Shown here piece after piece: positions 1 to 7,899 of a stretch of DNA of 64,000 nt. A program made the translations under genes and the position numbers. This DNA comes from JAKEFM01 sp035695825 (GTDB taxonomy: Bacteria > Planctomycetota > UBA1135 > JAKEFM01): assembly GCA_035695825.1 (NCBI GenBank), contig DASRRH010000029.1, positions 45,811 through 109,810 of the forward strand. Direction: 5' to 3'. Every line of letters starts with the position of its first letter. The stretch's first letter is position 1. Below the pieces are notes generated by a model. That model worked only from the letters and a program-made list of their open reading frames with translations. It was not told where the DNA came from and did not search any database.

Positions 1-413
1 TCCGCGAGGGGGTGGAACCACCGGAGGACGGCGAAGGACCCCCCGCGCGGCGCCGGCGCGAGGCGCAGCTCGACGAGCGGCACTCTCCCGGGATCCAGGG
101 GATCGTTGATCGCCGCCGCGGCAGCGGCGGGGGCGTCGGGATCGCGCCGGTCGAGGACGCGGACGAGGTGCGCGGGTCCCCGCGCAGGCACGTCCTTCCA
201 GCGGCTCCAGCCGAGGATCGGAACGAGGGCGAGCCGCGCGCGCAGGCGCGGGAGCCTCGGGACGAGGGCCGCGAACGCGGCCTCGACGCGCCCCGCGGCG
301 GGGACCCCCTCGAGCTCGAGCGCGATCGCCGAGAGGTTCCCGGGGAGGCCTGCGCGCCGCGCGGCCCGGTCGACCATGAGGAGGAAGTGGTCGACCGGCC
401 CGAGCCGAGTCAT
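1..413 (-). CDS. Condensation/wax-ester-synthase-like acyltransferase, N-terminal part (cut by window edge)
   Basis: The ATG at 413 opens a frame that runs without a stop to base 1, giving about 137 residues; the C-terminus lies outside the window. The N-terminus (MTRLGPVDHFLLMVD) resembles the start of WS/DGAT and condensation-type acyltransferases. The last visible residues, F-H-P-L-A followed by D or E, sit where the family has its HHxxxDG catalytic motif. Such enzymes move acyl groups between carrier proteins or CoA and alcohols or amines. The start codon overlaps the stop of the upstream ACP gene as ATGA, so the two are translationally coupled, and this protein may act on acyl chains carried by that ACP. 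The family call rests on the N-terminal third only. Confidence 0.5.
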   Translation of the reverse strand, partial: MTRLGPVDHFLLMVDRAARRAGLPGNLSAIALELEGVPAAGRVEAAFAALVPRLPRLRARLALVPILGWSRWKDVPARGPAHLVRVLDRRDPDAPAAAAAAINDPLDPGRVPLVELRLAPAPRGGSFAVLRWFHPLA

Positions 414-655
414 CCCCGGGCGAGGAGCCCCCGGACGGTCGAGGCGAGCCGCTCGAGGCTCTCGAAGGTCCCGGGCACGATCTCCCGGTCGGGGATCCGG
501 GCGCCGAAGCGCTTCTCGACGAAGGCGACGAGCCGGAGCACGCCGAGGGAGTCGATCGCGCCGAGGAGGGGGGCGCGATCGTCGAAGCCCGCGGGCGGCT
601 CCCCGACGAGGAGCTCGTCGACGACGTAGGCACGCAGCGCCGGGAGCGGGTCCAC
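410..655 (-). CDS. Acyl carrier protein
   Basis: An 81-residue acidic protein with a GTG start. The motif D-S-L-G-V-L-R-L-V near residue 35 is the phosphopantetheine attachment site (serine of DSL), followed by the usual helix FVEKRFG. The length is typical of a stand-alone ACP. Its stop overlaps the start of the downstream acyltransferase-like gene (ATGA). It is one of two ACPs in this locus (the other is at 2296-2571); aryl-polyene systems also use two. It presumably carries the growing or starter acyl chain in the cytoplasm. The ACP identity is clear; its specific partner is inferred. Confidence 0.85.
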   Translation of the reverse strand: MDPLPALRAYVVDELLVGEPPAGFDDRAPLLGAIDSLGVLRLVAFVEKRFGARIPDREIVPGTFESLERLASTVRGLLARG

Positions 656-775
656 GGGGGTCTTCTACCGCGCGCCTGCGGCGCGCGGAAGGCGCGCGCC
701 GTGGACTCCCGGGAGCGGCTCCCTAGAATCCCCGCCGTCCGGCTCGCGCCACCCCCCGCCGAGAGAAACCCCGCG

Positions 776-1186
776 ATGACGAGAACGATCCGCCTCCTCG
801 GCCTCCCGCTCCTTCTCGCCTCCGTCTCCTGCGCCACGAGGGTCGGCCATTGGACGCCCGCCGAGTTCCGTTATTCGATGAATCGGGACGCCCTGCGGAA
901 GGAGGTCTCCGCCTCGCTCGAGAAGGCCGGCTGGGCGACGCTCCCGGGCCGGTGGCCGGAGGAGCTGAGGGCGGTCAAGGCCGCTCCGGGGGGACACCGC
1001 ACGATCGCCGACTTCCGCTTCGTGGAGACGGAAAAGGGCTCGGGCTTCCACCTCGCGGCCGGGAGCCAGCACGTCGTCAACTTCCTCACGTTCGGCATCC
1101 TCGGCCTCTCGACGCAGCAACTCGCCCGCCGCGCGATCCACGAGTGGCTCGAGGAATGGAACCGGTCCCACCCGAAGGAGTCCTGA
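776..1186 (+). CDS. Small lipoprotein of unknown function
   Basis: I place the start at the ATG at 776 because it opens directly onto a lipoprotein signal peptide: MTRTIRLLG, a hydrophobic stretch, then the lipobox L-A-S-V-S-C. The mature protein is about 115 residues with no motif I recognise; it contains 'FRFVETEKGSGFHLAAG' and a C-terminal helix rich in Arg and Trp. The frame stays open upstream to 701, but that segment is low-complexity and would hide the signal peptide. The gene overlaps the following glycosyltransferase by 31 bases, so the two probably form a unit. That unit runs opposite to the surrounding biosynthetic genes. Confidence 0.7.
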   Translation: MTRTIRLLGLPLLLASVSCATRVGHWTPAEFRYSMNRDALRKEVSASLEKAGWATLPGRWPEELRAVKAAPGGHRTIADFRFVETEKGSGFHLAAGSQHVVNFLTFGILGLSTQQLARRAIHEWLEEWNRSHPKES

Positions 1187-1965
1187 CCTTCCCCGGCTCG
1201 GACGACCTCGCCGGTCTCTGCGTCGTCCTCCCCGCCTTCCGCGAGGCGGCGACGATCGCTTCCCTCGTCCGGGCGATCCGCGCGCGAGGGGCGCACGTGA
1301 TCGTCGTCGACGACGGCAGCGACGACGGGACCTCCCCCGTCGCCCGGGCCGCGGGGGCGGAAGTCCTCCGCCACGCCTCGAACCGGGGGAAGGGGGCGGC
1401 CCTCCGCACCGGCTTCGAGCGCGCGCTCGCGCTCGGGTTTCCCCGCCTCGCGACGATGGACGGCGACGGCCAGCACGACCCCGCCGACCTCGGCGGCCTG
1501 CTCGCGGTCGCCCTCGAGACGGGCGCGGAGGTCGTCGTGGGGAACCGGATGGACGACCCCCGCGGCATGAGCCGGTCGCGGCTCTTCACGAACCGCCTCA
1601 CCTCGGCCGTGATCTCCTGGCTCGGCGGGATCCGCGTCGCCGACAGCCAGTGCGGCCTCAAGCTCTACGACGCCGCCGTCCTCCGGGCGCTCCGCCTGCG
1701 CACGGAGCGCATGGACACCGAGTCCGAGATTCTCCTGCAGGCCGGACGCCTCGGGTTCGCCGTCCGCAACGCCCCGGTCCGCTGCATCTACCACCACCCC
1801 CGCCCGAGCCACATCCGGGCGGCCACCGACACCTGGCGGTTCCTCCGACTGACGGTGCCGTTCCTCCTCCGCCGGTCCTCTCAACCCGCCTCGCCGGGAC
1901 CCGTTCGCAGCGTCACCGTTCCCTCCGCGACCAGGCTCCCCTCGACCCGACACTCCCCCTCGTAG
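1156..1965 (+). CDS. Family 2 glycosyltransferase (polyprenol-phosphate mannosyltransferase-like)
   Basis: A 269-residue GT-A enzyme starting at the ATG inside the end of the lipoprotein gene. It shows the nucleotide-sugar fold start 'LCVVLPAFRE' (residues 21-30), 'IVVDDGSDDGT' (49-59), the metal-binding D-G-D at 102-104 followed by QHDP, and the acceptor-side 'ADSQCGLKLYD'. No C-terminal membrane segments follow, so it is a soluble or peripheral enzyme of the DPM1 type. Aryl-polyene loci often carry a glycosyltransferase that helps anchor the pigment to a lipid, which would be a plausible role here. Its last 28 codons are antisense to the end of the dehydratase gene and are low-complexity. 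Confidence 0.85.
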   Translation: MEPVPPEGVLTFPGSDDLAGLCVVLPAFREAATIASLVRAIRARGAHVIVVDDGSDDGTSPVARAAGAEVLRHASNRGKGAALRTGFERALALGFPRLATMDGDGQHDPADLGGLLAVALETGAEVVVGNRMDDPRGMSRSRLFTNRLTSAVISWLGGIRVADSQCGLKLYDAAVLRALRLRTERMDTESEILLQAGRLGFAVRNAPVRCIYHHPRPSHIRAATDTWRFLRLTVPFLLRRSSQPASPGPVRSVTVPSATRLPSTRHSPS

Positions 1966-2315
1966 CGCACGACCGGCCCGAACCGAGCCGCGCGCCGCAT
2001 CGAGACGACGACCCGGTCGCCGGGACGCACGGGCCGGAGGAACCTCGCCCCCTCGATCCGGGCGAGCCGCGCGCCCCCCGGATCCGCCTCTGCGAGCCCC
2101 GCCGCCTGGGCCATGCACTCGACGAGGAGGACGCCCGGGACGAGGGGATCGCCCGGGAAGTGGCCGCGGAAGAAGTCCTCGGTCGGCCGGAAGACGCGCG
2201 CCGCCTCGATCCGCTCGCCGGGGGAGACCTCGAGGACCTCGTCGACGAAGCGGAACGGGGGTCGGTGGGGGAGGGCCTCGAGGGGAGCCCCGGGATCAGG
2301 CCGGTCGGGGTCCAT
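1881..2315 (-). CDS. FabZ-like 3-hydroxyacyl-ACP dehydratase
   Basis: A 144-residue hot-dog-fold protein with an ATG start at 2315. It has the conserved opening 'LPHRPPFRFVDEV' and the catalytic segment F-R-G-H-F-P-G-D-P-L-V-P-G-V followed by E-C-M-A-Q. His of GHFP and Glu of ECMAQ correspond to the FabA/FabZ catalytic pair. It would remove water from 3-hydroxyacyl-ACP to give the trans-2-enoyl (polyene) unit. It overlaps the upstream ACP gene by 20 bases, showing co-translation. Its 3' end overlaps the oppositely directed glycosyltransferase gene by 85 bases. Confidence 0.9.
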   Translation of the reverse strand: MDPDRPDPGAPLEALPHRPPFRFVDEVLEVSPGERIEAARVFRPTEDFFRGHFPGDPLVPGVLLVECMAQAAGLAEADPGGARLARIEGARFLRPVRPGDRVVVSMRRAARFGPVVRYEGECRVEGSLVAEGTVTLRTGPGEAG

Positions 2316-2571
2316 CCGTCCCGACCCGCGGCTCGAGGAAAGCGACGAGGCCGCGGACGCACCGGAGCGCCTCCCGGCCGACCCCGTCGTCCTGGATCCG
2401 CACGCCGTACTCCCGCTCGATCGCGAGGACGAGCTCGAGGGCGTCGATCGAGTCGAGGCCGAGGCTCCCGCCGAAGAGCGGCGCGTCCGCCTCGAGCTCC
2501 TCCGGCTTCTTCTTCAGACGGAGGCTGCGAACGATCGTGTCGCGGACCTTGTCCTCGAGGTCGGAGCGCAT
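2296..2571 (-). CDS. Acyl carrier protein (second)
   Basis: A 91-residue ACP with an ATG start at 2571. The prosthetic-group site is G-L-D-S-I-D-A-L-E-L (Ser near residue 41), within the usual 'APLFGGSLGLDSIDALE' context, followed by 'AIEREYGVRI'. It is upstream of, and overlaps, the dehydratase gene. It probably presents polyene intermediates to the ketosynthases, ketoreductase and dehydratase of this locus. It differs clearly from the ACP at 410-655, so each may serve a different step. Confidence 0.9.
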   Translation of the reverse strand: MRSDLEDKVRDTIVRSLRLKKKPEELEADAPLFGGSLGLDSIDALELVLAIEREYGVRIQDDGVGREALRCVRGLVAFLEPRVGTDGPRPA

Positions 2572-2593
2572 CGGGCGGGGATTTTAAGCGACG

Positions 2594-2621
2594 TTGAACG
2601 GCCGTCCGATACGGCTACCTT
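2594..2621 (+). promoter_or_regulatory. Candidate sigma-70-type promoter for the 2659-5064 genes
   Basis: In the 87-base divergent gap, TTGAAC (2594-2599) and TACCTT (2616-2621) are separated by 16 bases, an approximate -35/-10 pair. The predicted start of transcription lies about 15 bases before the strong ribosome site AAGGAGG at 2644-2650. The match is moderate and was judged by eye. Confidence 0.35.
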
Positions 2622-2658
2622 GACCCCCGCTCCGGGCTTCGAAAAGGAGGCTTCCTCC

Positions 2659-3228
2659 ATGCACCCCCGCCGGCGGATCTCCCGCGTCGCGTCGCTCGCG
2701 CTGGCTCTCGCCTCCGCCTCCTCCTCCTGCCGCTCGACGGGGGGCGCGGACGCGCGCGTCTTCCGGAAGCCGGACGCGGACTGGCCGAGGTACACCGTCG
2801 TCTACGTCGAGGAGGCGACCGCGTCGACGACCGCCCCGCGGAACGAGGAGGTGGAGGCGACCCTGCGCGAACTCAAGTCCCTCGCCGAGACCTCGCTCCG
2901 GACCGCCCTCGAGAACACGCGCCGATTCGAGAAGGTGACGGTCCGGAAGGAGGAGATCGTCCCCGGGAAGACGCTCCTCTGCCGCTGCGAGGTCAACGTC
3001 CACTTCGGGAGCGCCGCGCTGCGGTTCCTCGTCGGATTCGGCGCGGGGCGGAGCGGGCTCTCGATGACCCCGGCCCTCCACGACGCCGCGACGGACGAGC
3101 GGATCCTCTCCTACCAGGGATGGGGCGGCGCGATGGCCGGCTGGGGGCCCCAGATCCTCGCAAAGATGCGCAACGACATCCCGGCGATCGCCAACTACTT
3201 CGCCGCGCTCCTCCCGCCGCGGCCGTAG
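2659..3228 (+). CDS. Lipoprotein, possibly DUF4410-like
   Basis: A 189-residue protein starting at the ATG at 2659, eight bases after a strong Shine-Dalgarno AAGGAGG. The N-terminus is a lipoprotein signal ending at S-S-S-C (near residue 23). The body has alternating strand-helix character and ends with a glycine-rich segment, 'FLVGFGAGRSGLSM', followed by 'DERILSYQGWGG', which is reminiscent of DUF4410 envelope proteins; I am not certain of that family. It is the first gene of a plus-strand unit of three placed inside the minus-strand polyketide locus. Role unknown. Confidence 0.7.
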   Translation: MHPRRRISRVASLALALASASSSCRSTGGADARVFRKPDADWPRYTVVYVEEATASTTAPRNEEVEATLRELKSLAETSLRTALENTRRFEKVTVRKEEIVPGKTLLCRCEVNVHFGSAALRFLVGFGAGRSGLSMTPALHDAATDERILSYQGWGGAMAGWGPQILAKMRNDIPAIANYFAALLPPRP

Positions 3229-3239
3229 ACTCCGCGGCG

Positions 3240-4562
3240 GTGGACCTCTTCGACGCCCGCGGCCGGGCCTTCCGGGCGAGGCTCCGCGCCGAGATCCCCC
3301 TCTGGCGGGCGGAGAACCTCGTCGACGAGCGCGCCGCCGCTGCCCTCGCCGCGCGATACCGGCTGAACGAGACCGGCTGGAAGTCCTCCGTCGCGGCGAT
3401 CTACCTCCTCGGCTCGCTCCTCGTCGGCGGCGGGATCGTCTCTTTCGTCGCCTGGAACTGGGAGGCGCTCCCCGCCGGGGCGAAGCTCGCCCTCCTCGGG
3501 ACCGCGATGGTCGCGGCGCACCTCGCCGGCTATTGGCTCTGGCGCGTCCGGGGGAATTCGCCTCGCCTCGGCCACGCCCTCGTTTTCCTCGGGACGCTCG
3601 TCTTCGGCGCGAACGTCGGCCTGGTCGCGCAGATCTTCCACGTCCACTCGGACGCGATGAACGGGATCGGCGCCTGGGCCATCGGCGCGGCCGTGGCGGG
3701 CTGGGCGCTCCGGAGCGTCCCGAACGCGCTCCTCGCCGTCTCGCTCGGGACGTACTGGTCGTGCGCCTTCGTCGACATCCACAAGCAGGTCTTCCCGTTC
3801 ACCCCCCTCCTCCTCGCCGCCGCCTTCCTCCCCCTCGCGCGCCTCGAGCGCTCCCGCCTCCTCTTCGCCGCGACCTGCGTCGCCTTCGCGGTCACCGCGG
3901 CGGTCCACGCGGGGAAGGAGACGGGGGAGGGGATCGCGGTCTTCGCGACCCTCTTCGCTTGGAGCGCCTTCCTCCCCTTCCTCCACCCCTCCGCGGTCCG
4001 GGAAGAGAGCGTCGGGGCGTTCCTCGCCGCTCCCGCCGCGCGGCTCGGTGTCGGCGCCTGGGCGATCCTCTTCTACCTCGCCTCCTTCGGAGAGATCGCC
4101 GAGGACATGAAGGCCGGCGCGCTCGCGCACGAGACGCTCCGGTGGGTCTGGATCGCGGGGCCGACACTCGCGGGCGCCGCGTGGATGGCCGCCTCGACGC
4201 GGAGCCGAGGCGCCGCCCGTTGGAGCGATCCCTGGAGCCCCTTTCTCCCCTTCGCCTCCACGATCCTCCTCCTCGGGGCGACGACGCTCCCGGACCCCGA
4301 GCTCGCCGTCCTCCTCGTCTCGAACGCCGCGCTCGCCGCGTTCGCGATCCTCCTCATCGCGACGGCCGTCCGCAGCCTCGAGCGCGGCCCGTTCTGGCTG
4401 GGCGTGGGGATCGCGGGGGTCCTCGTCCAGTCGCGCTTTTTCGAGTACGAGACGGGCCTCCTCCTCAAGGCGATCCTCTTCCTCGCCTGCGGGATCGCCG
4501 TGATCTCCGTCGGCGTCGCCTTCGAGAAGCGCGTCCGCGGGAGGGAAGCGGTCGGTGCGTAG
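3240..4562 (+). CDS. DUF2157 polytopic membrane protein
   Basis: A 440-residue protein. I choose the GTG at 3240, 12 bases after the preceding stop, because it gives the typical DUF2157 beginning: a soluble helical N-terminus of about 60 residues (FRARLRAEIPLWRAENLVDE) followed by about twelve hydrophobic segments from residue 61 onward. Function of the family is unknown. The end overlaps the next gene by eight bases. DUF2157 followed by a GDYXXLXY protein is a recurrent gene pair, which supports both calls. Confidence 0.85.
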   Translation: MDLFDARGRAFRARLRAEIPLWRAENLVDERAAAALAARYRLNETGWKSSVAAIYLLGSLLVGGGIVSFVAWNWEALPAGAKLALLGTAMVAAHLAGYWLWRVRGNSPRLGHALVFLGTLVFGANVGLVAQIFHVHSDAMNGIGAWAIGAAVAGWALRSVPNALLAVSLGTYWSCAFVDIHKQVFPFTPLLLAAAFLPLARLERSRLLFAATCVAFAVTAAVHAGKETGEGIAVFATLFAWSAFLPFLHPSAVREESVGAFLAAPAARLGVGAWAILFYLASFGEIAEDMKAGALAHETLRWVWIAGPTLAGAAWMAASTRSRGAARWSDPWSPFLPFASTILLLGATTLPDPELAVLLVSNAALAAFAILLIATAVRSLERGPFWLGVGIAGVLVQSRFFEYETGLLLKAILFLACGIAVISVGVAFEKRVRGREAVGA

Positions 4563-5064
4563 GCACGTCGGGATCGCGGCCGTCCTCCTCGCCCAGACCG
4601 GGCTCCTCGTCGCGATCCCGCTCCGCACGGTCCGCGCGCGCCTCTCGGGAACCGAGGTCACGCTCGAGACGGAGCCCGTCGACCCCTTCGATCCTCTCTC
4701 GGGCTACTACGCGACCCTCGCCTACCTCGCCGAGCGGCCGACGGGACCGGCCGGGGAGTTCCACGAGAACGAGCCGGTCTGGGTGACCGTGGAGCGGGGC
4801 GAGCCCGCGTGGAAGCCGTTCTCCGTGACCCGGGAGAGGCCCGCCCCGGCGGCCGACCGCGTCTCCCTTCGCGGGCGATGGGAACGAGGCCGCGGCAGGA
4901 TCGAGGGGGCGAGCCGCTTCTACATCTCCGAGGAGCGCCGGGAGGAAGTCGGCTCGCTCCTCCGCCAGGCGCGCCAACGCGCCCTCGTCGACTTGCGCGT
5001 GGGCGAGGACGGGACGCCCGGGCTCCTTCGCCTCCACGTCGCGGGAAAGACCTTCGGCCGCTAG
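4555..5064 (+). CDS. GDYXXLXY-domain protein
   Basis: A 169-residue membrane-anchored protein starting at a GTG inside the DUF2157 gene. It has one N-terminal hydrophobic segment (residues 5-20). The family signature appears as G-Y-Y-A-T-L-A-Y near residue 50, so the usual Asp is Tyr here. It also contains the conserved 'SRFYISEE'. Function is unknown, but it is characteristically the partner of DUF2157 proteins. Its stop and the stop of the convergent oxidoreductase gene share the single tetranucleotide CTAG. Confidence 0.85.
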   Translation: MRRHVGIAAVLLAQTGLLVAIPLRTVRARLSGTEVTLETEPVDPFDPLSGYYATLAYLAERPTGPAGEFHENEPVWVTVERGEPAWKPFSVTRERPAPAADRVSLRGRWERGRGRIEGASRFYISEERREEVGSLLRQARQRALVDLRVGEDGTPGLLRLHVAGKTFGR

Positions 5065-6536
5065 CGGACGGCGGCGGGAGCGCCGAGGACCGCGCGCGCC
5101 GCCGCGTGGCCCGAGAGCGCCGCCGCGAGCACGCCCCCCCCGTAGCCGGACCAGTGTCCGGCGAGGTGCAGGCCCGGCGGCATCGAGGCCGCGAGGTCCC
5201 GGACGAGCCGGAACCGCTCGGGCGTCTGCGCGAATCCGTACGCGGCGCCGCCGGGATTGCGCGTGTAGCGCTCGAGGGTCGCGGGCCCTGCCGTCTCGCT
5301 CCACTCGGCGCGGCGCGAGACTCCGGGGAGGAAGCGCTCGAGGTGCGCGAGCGCGCGGTCGAGGAGGCGCCTCCGCTCCTCCCGGTCGAGGGGGCGCCCC
5401 GCCGGGACGAACGCGTGGAGGACGACGGTCGAACGCTCCTCCGGCGCGAGCGACGGATCGACGGCCGTCGCGAGGCCGACGCCGAAGGTCGGGGCATCCC
5501 CCTCGAGGCGCGAGTCCTCGAAGTCCGCACGAAAAGGGTCCGAGAAGACGCCGAAGGACCCCGGCGTCCCCGGCCACGCGCCCCGGACCCCGAGGTACGC
5601 GAGGAAGAAGGAGCAGGACCGCGGGAACGACCGCGCGTGGTCGAGGACTTCTCCCTCCGGGCGAGGCCCCCGCCAGACCCGATCGAAGAACCCGACGGGG
5701 TCGCAGGCCACGACCACGTCCGACGCGCGCAGCACCCCGTGCCCCGCCGTCCCCATCTCGAACCCGGCGCCGACGCGCGCGACGGAGTCGACCGCGCAAG
5801 CCGCCTTCGCGATCCCCCCCTTCGAGCGGATCGCGGCGGCCATCGCGTTCACGAGGCGGAAGAGCCCTCCGCGAATCCGCTGAGAGCCGAACCTCCAGGT
5901 CGAGCCGAGGAGGTTGGCGGCGCTCACGGCCGAGATCCGCTCCGGCCCGCCCCCGAGGAACATGAGCCTCTCGCAGAGCGCGAGGCGCAGCCGCGGGTCG
6001 GCGACCCCCGCCTCTTCGAGGAGCTCCGCGTAGGCGCGGTCCCGCCACCGCACGAAGGGGTGGTCGGAAGAAACCCCGCCCGGGGCTCCGTCCCTCCACA
6101 GGTCCTCGAGCCTCCCCCGCCGCGCGACCTCGAAGCAGGCGAGGAGGGCGTCGAAAACCCGATCCAAGGACGCCGCCTCGGCGGGGAAGCGCTCCTTGAG
6201 ATAGCCCCGGCACGGGCCCTCGGCGGCCGGGAGGTCGAGGCGCTCCGCGCCGAGGAAGTCGCTCCGCGCCACGGGGAGGTCGAGGACGAGCCCATCGAGG
6301 TCGACGCCCCCGTACTCGAGGATCCGGCGCAGCGGCCCGCGCGGGGCGAGCCCCGAGATCCCGTCGACGACCGAGTCGAACGTGAACCCGCGCCGGCGGA
6401 AGGAGGTCGCGTAGCCGCCGAGCTGGCGGTCCTGCTCGATCACCGCGACGGCCCGGCCTGCCGCGGCGAGAGTGAGCCCCGCCGTGAGCCCGGCGATTCC
6501 CCCTCCGACGACGACCGCGTCGAGGGGGGCGTTCAC
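5061..6536 (-). CDS. CrtI/carotene-isomerase-like FAD-dependent oxidoreductase
   Basis: A 491-residue flavoprotein starting at a GTG that overlaps the reductase stop (GTGA). The N-terminus has the Rossmann dinucleotide motif VVVGGGIAGLTAGL (residues 8-21), the acidic strand end 'VAVIEQ', and 'LGGYATSFRRRGFTFD', typical of phytoene desaturase, CrtISO and RetSat-like enzymes. The C-terminus keeps 'GLHLAGHWSGYGGGV', the second FAD-binding motif. These enzymes desaturate, isomerise or saturate conjugated polyenes. Placed directly after the ketoreductase, it probably acts on the polyene product. This is an unusual member for an aryl-polyene-type locus. Confidence 0.85.
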   Translation of the reverse strand: MNAPLDAVVVGGGIAGLTAGLTLAAAGRAVAVIEQDRQLGGYATSFRRRGFTFDSVVDGISGLAPRGPLRRILEYGGVDLDGLVLDLPVARSDFLGAERLDLPAAEGPCRGYLKERFPAEAASLDRVFDALLACFEVARRGRLEDLWRDGAPGGVSSDHPFVRWRDRAYAELLEEAGVADPRLRLALCERLMFLGGGPERISAVSAANLLGSTWRFGSQRIRGGLFRLVNAMAAAIRSKGGIAKAACAVDSVARVGAGFEMGTAGHGVLRASDVVVACDPVGFFDRVWRGPRPEGEVLDHARSFPRSCSFFLAYLGVRGAWPGTPGSFGVFSDPFRADFEDSRLEGDAPTFGVGLATAVDPSLAPEERSTVVLHAFVPAGRPLDREERRRLLDRALAHLERFLPGVSRRAEWSETAGPATLERYTRNPGGAAYGFAQTPERFRLVRDLAASMPPGLHLAGHWSGYGGGVLAAALSGHAAARAVLGAPAAVR

Positions 6537-7261
6537 GGGAGGCCCCCCGCGACGATGAGCGTCTCGCCCGTCACGTACGAGGCCTCCGGGCCCGCGAGGA
6601 ACGCGACGGCTGCCGCGACCTCCTCGGGACGGCCGAACCTTCCGAGGGGGACGGCCGCTTCGAGCGCCCGGCGCTTCTCGGTCGGGATCGACGCCGCCAT
6701 CGCGGTCTCGACGACGCCCGGGGCGACGGCGTTCACGCGGACCGAGAACCGCGCGACCTCGCGCGCGAGCGAGCGCGTGAGGGAGACGACCCCTCCCTTC
6801 GAGGCCGCGTAGGCCGACTGCCCCGGCAGGCCCGAGAACGCGCTCAGGCTTGCCACGTTCACGATGCTCCCCCTCCGGACGGGGATCATCCGCCGGAGCG
6901 CCTCGCAGCAGCAGAGAAAGCAGCCCCGCAGGTTCGTCGCGAGGACCGCGTCGAACCGCTCGGGCGGGAGGAGGAGGGCGGGAGCCTCGAGCAGGACGCC
7001 CGCCGCGGTGACGAGGACGTCGAGCGTCCCGGTCTCGTCCGCCGCCCGAAACGCCGCCTCGACCTGCGCGGGGTCGCCGACGTCCGCCTGGATGGTCCGG
7101 ACCGCGGCGCACCGCGAGGCGAGCCGCTCCCGCGCCGCGGCCGCGGAGGCCTCGTCCCTGCGGTAGACGAGGACCAGCGCGCGGCCGCTCTCCGCGAGCG
7201 CCTCCGCGCAGGCGAGACCGATCCCGCGCGTGCCCCCCGTGATCAGCGCGACGTCCGCCAC
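6533..7261 (-). CDS. 3-oxoacyl-ACP reductase, SDR family (FabG-like)
   Basis: A 242-residue short-chain dehydrogenase starting at the GTG at 7261, chosen because it places the cofactor motif T-G-G-T-R-G-I-G at residues 8-15. The catalytic residues are visible: Asn110 (ATN), Ser138/Ser140, Tyr151 and Lys155 (S-A-Y-A-A-S-K). The C-terminus 'GEASYVTGETLIV'-type ending (seen as EASYVTGETL) is typical of FabG. It reduces 3-oxoacyl-ACP with NADPH. The start overlaps the preceding gene by 19 bases and the stop overlaps the oxidoreductase start. It corresponds to the ketoreductase of aryl-polyene systems. Confidence 0.9.
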   Translation of the reverse strand: MADVALITGGTRGIGLACAEALAESGRALVLVYRRDEASAAAARERLASRCAAVRTIQADVGDPAQVEAAFRAADETGTLDVLVTAAGVLLEAPALLLPPERFDAVLATNLRGCFLCCCEALRRMIPVRRGSIVNVASLSAFSGLPGQSAYAASKGGVVSLTRSLAREVARFSVRVNAVAPGVVETAMAASIPTEKRRALEAAVPLGRFGRPEEVAAAVAFLAGPEASYVTGETLIVAGGLP

Positions 7262-7899
7262 CGGAGTCGCAGCCCCTCGGCGAGGCCGACCTCGCCCGCC
7301 TCGGCGGGCGGCGAGACGAGGGGGAGGAGGGCGCTCAACTCGTCGCCGTCCGGGATGCGACCGGGGCGGCGGGAAGCCTCGACCCGCCACCCCTCGCTTC
7401 CGTCGTCGCGGCGGAGGAGAGCGGCGACCGCCTCCGCCCCTTCCCCGCGCCGCGCGCCGAGCACGATCGCCTCCTCCGCCGCTCCCGCCGCGAGCCAGAG
7501 GACGGCGCGCTCGAGGGCGTCGGCGCTCCCGGCGAAGGTCGCGGACGGTCCCCGACTTCCGAGCGCGATCGCGAGCTGCGCCGCCGGGAAGTTCGCCGAC
7601 GTGCGGAGGAAGAGGGTCGGGCTCGCGAGTCCGGGGGGCGGGGGCCCCGCGAGGAATTCGGCCCGGGCCCCGCGCGGGCAGCCGTCGGCGGCCAGCGCGA
7701 TCGCCATGCGCCGCGGCGGATCGGCCGGACCGGCGAGCCCGGTCGAGCGGGCGAGCTCGAGCCCCGTCGTCACGACGAGCGCGTCGGCCGGCGCAAGCTT
7801 GCGCCGCCGTTCCTCGGGAAGGGCGGGTCCGGGATCGGGGACGGGATCCGCGGGCCCCCAGCGAGCCGCCCTCGCCGCGACGAGGAGAGCCGCGATCAC
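7243..7899 (-). CDS. Small ketosynthase-N-terminal-like protein (Ketoacyl-synt_2 type)
   Basis: A 218-residue protein from the GTG at 7899, overlapping the previous stop as GTGA. It has the general layout of a thiolase-fold N-terminal half: 'ALVVTTGLELARSTG', then 'FLRTSANFPAAQLAIALG', where a ketosynthase would have its Cys loop, then 'RGPSATFAGSADALERAVLWLAAG'. No active-site Cys is present. It fits the short family PF13723, which recurs in aryl-polyene loci; I infer this from architecture. It is probably a scaffold or chain-length-modulating subunit rather than an enzyme. Confidence 0.65.
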   Translation of the reverse strand: MIAALLVAARAARWGPADPVPDPGPALPEERRRKLAPADALVVTTGLELARSTGLAGPADPPRRMAIALAADGCPRGARAEFLAGPPPPGLASPTLFLRTSANFPAAQLAIALGSRGPSATFAGSADALERAVLWLAAGAAEEAIVLGARRGEGAEAVAALLRRDDGSEGWRVEASRRPGRIPDGDELSALLPLVSPPAEAGEVGLAEGLRLRWRTSR

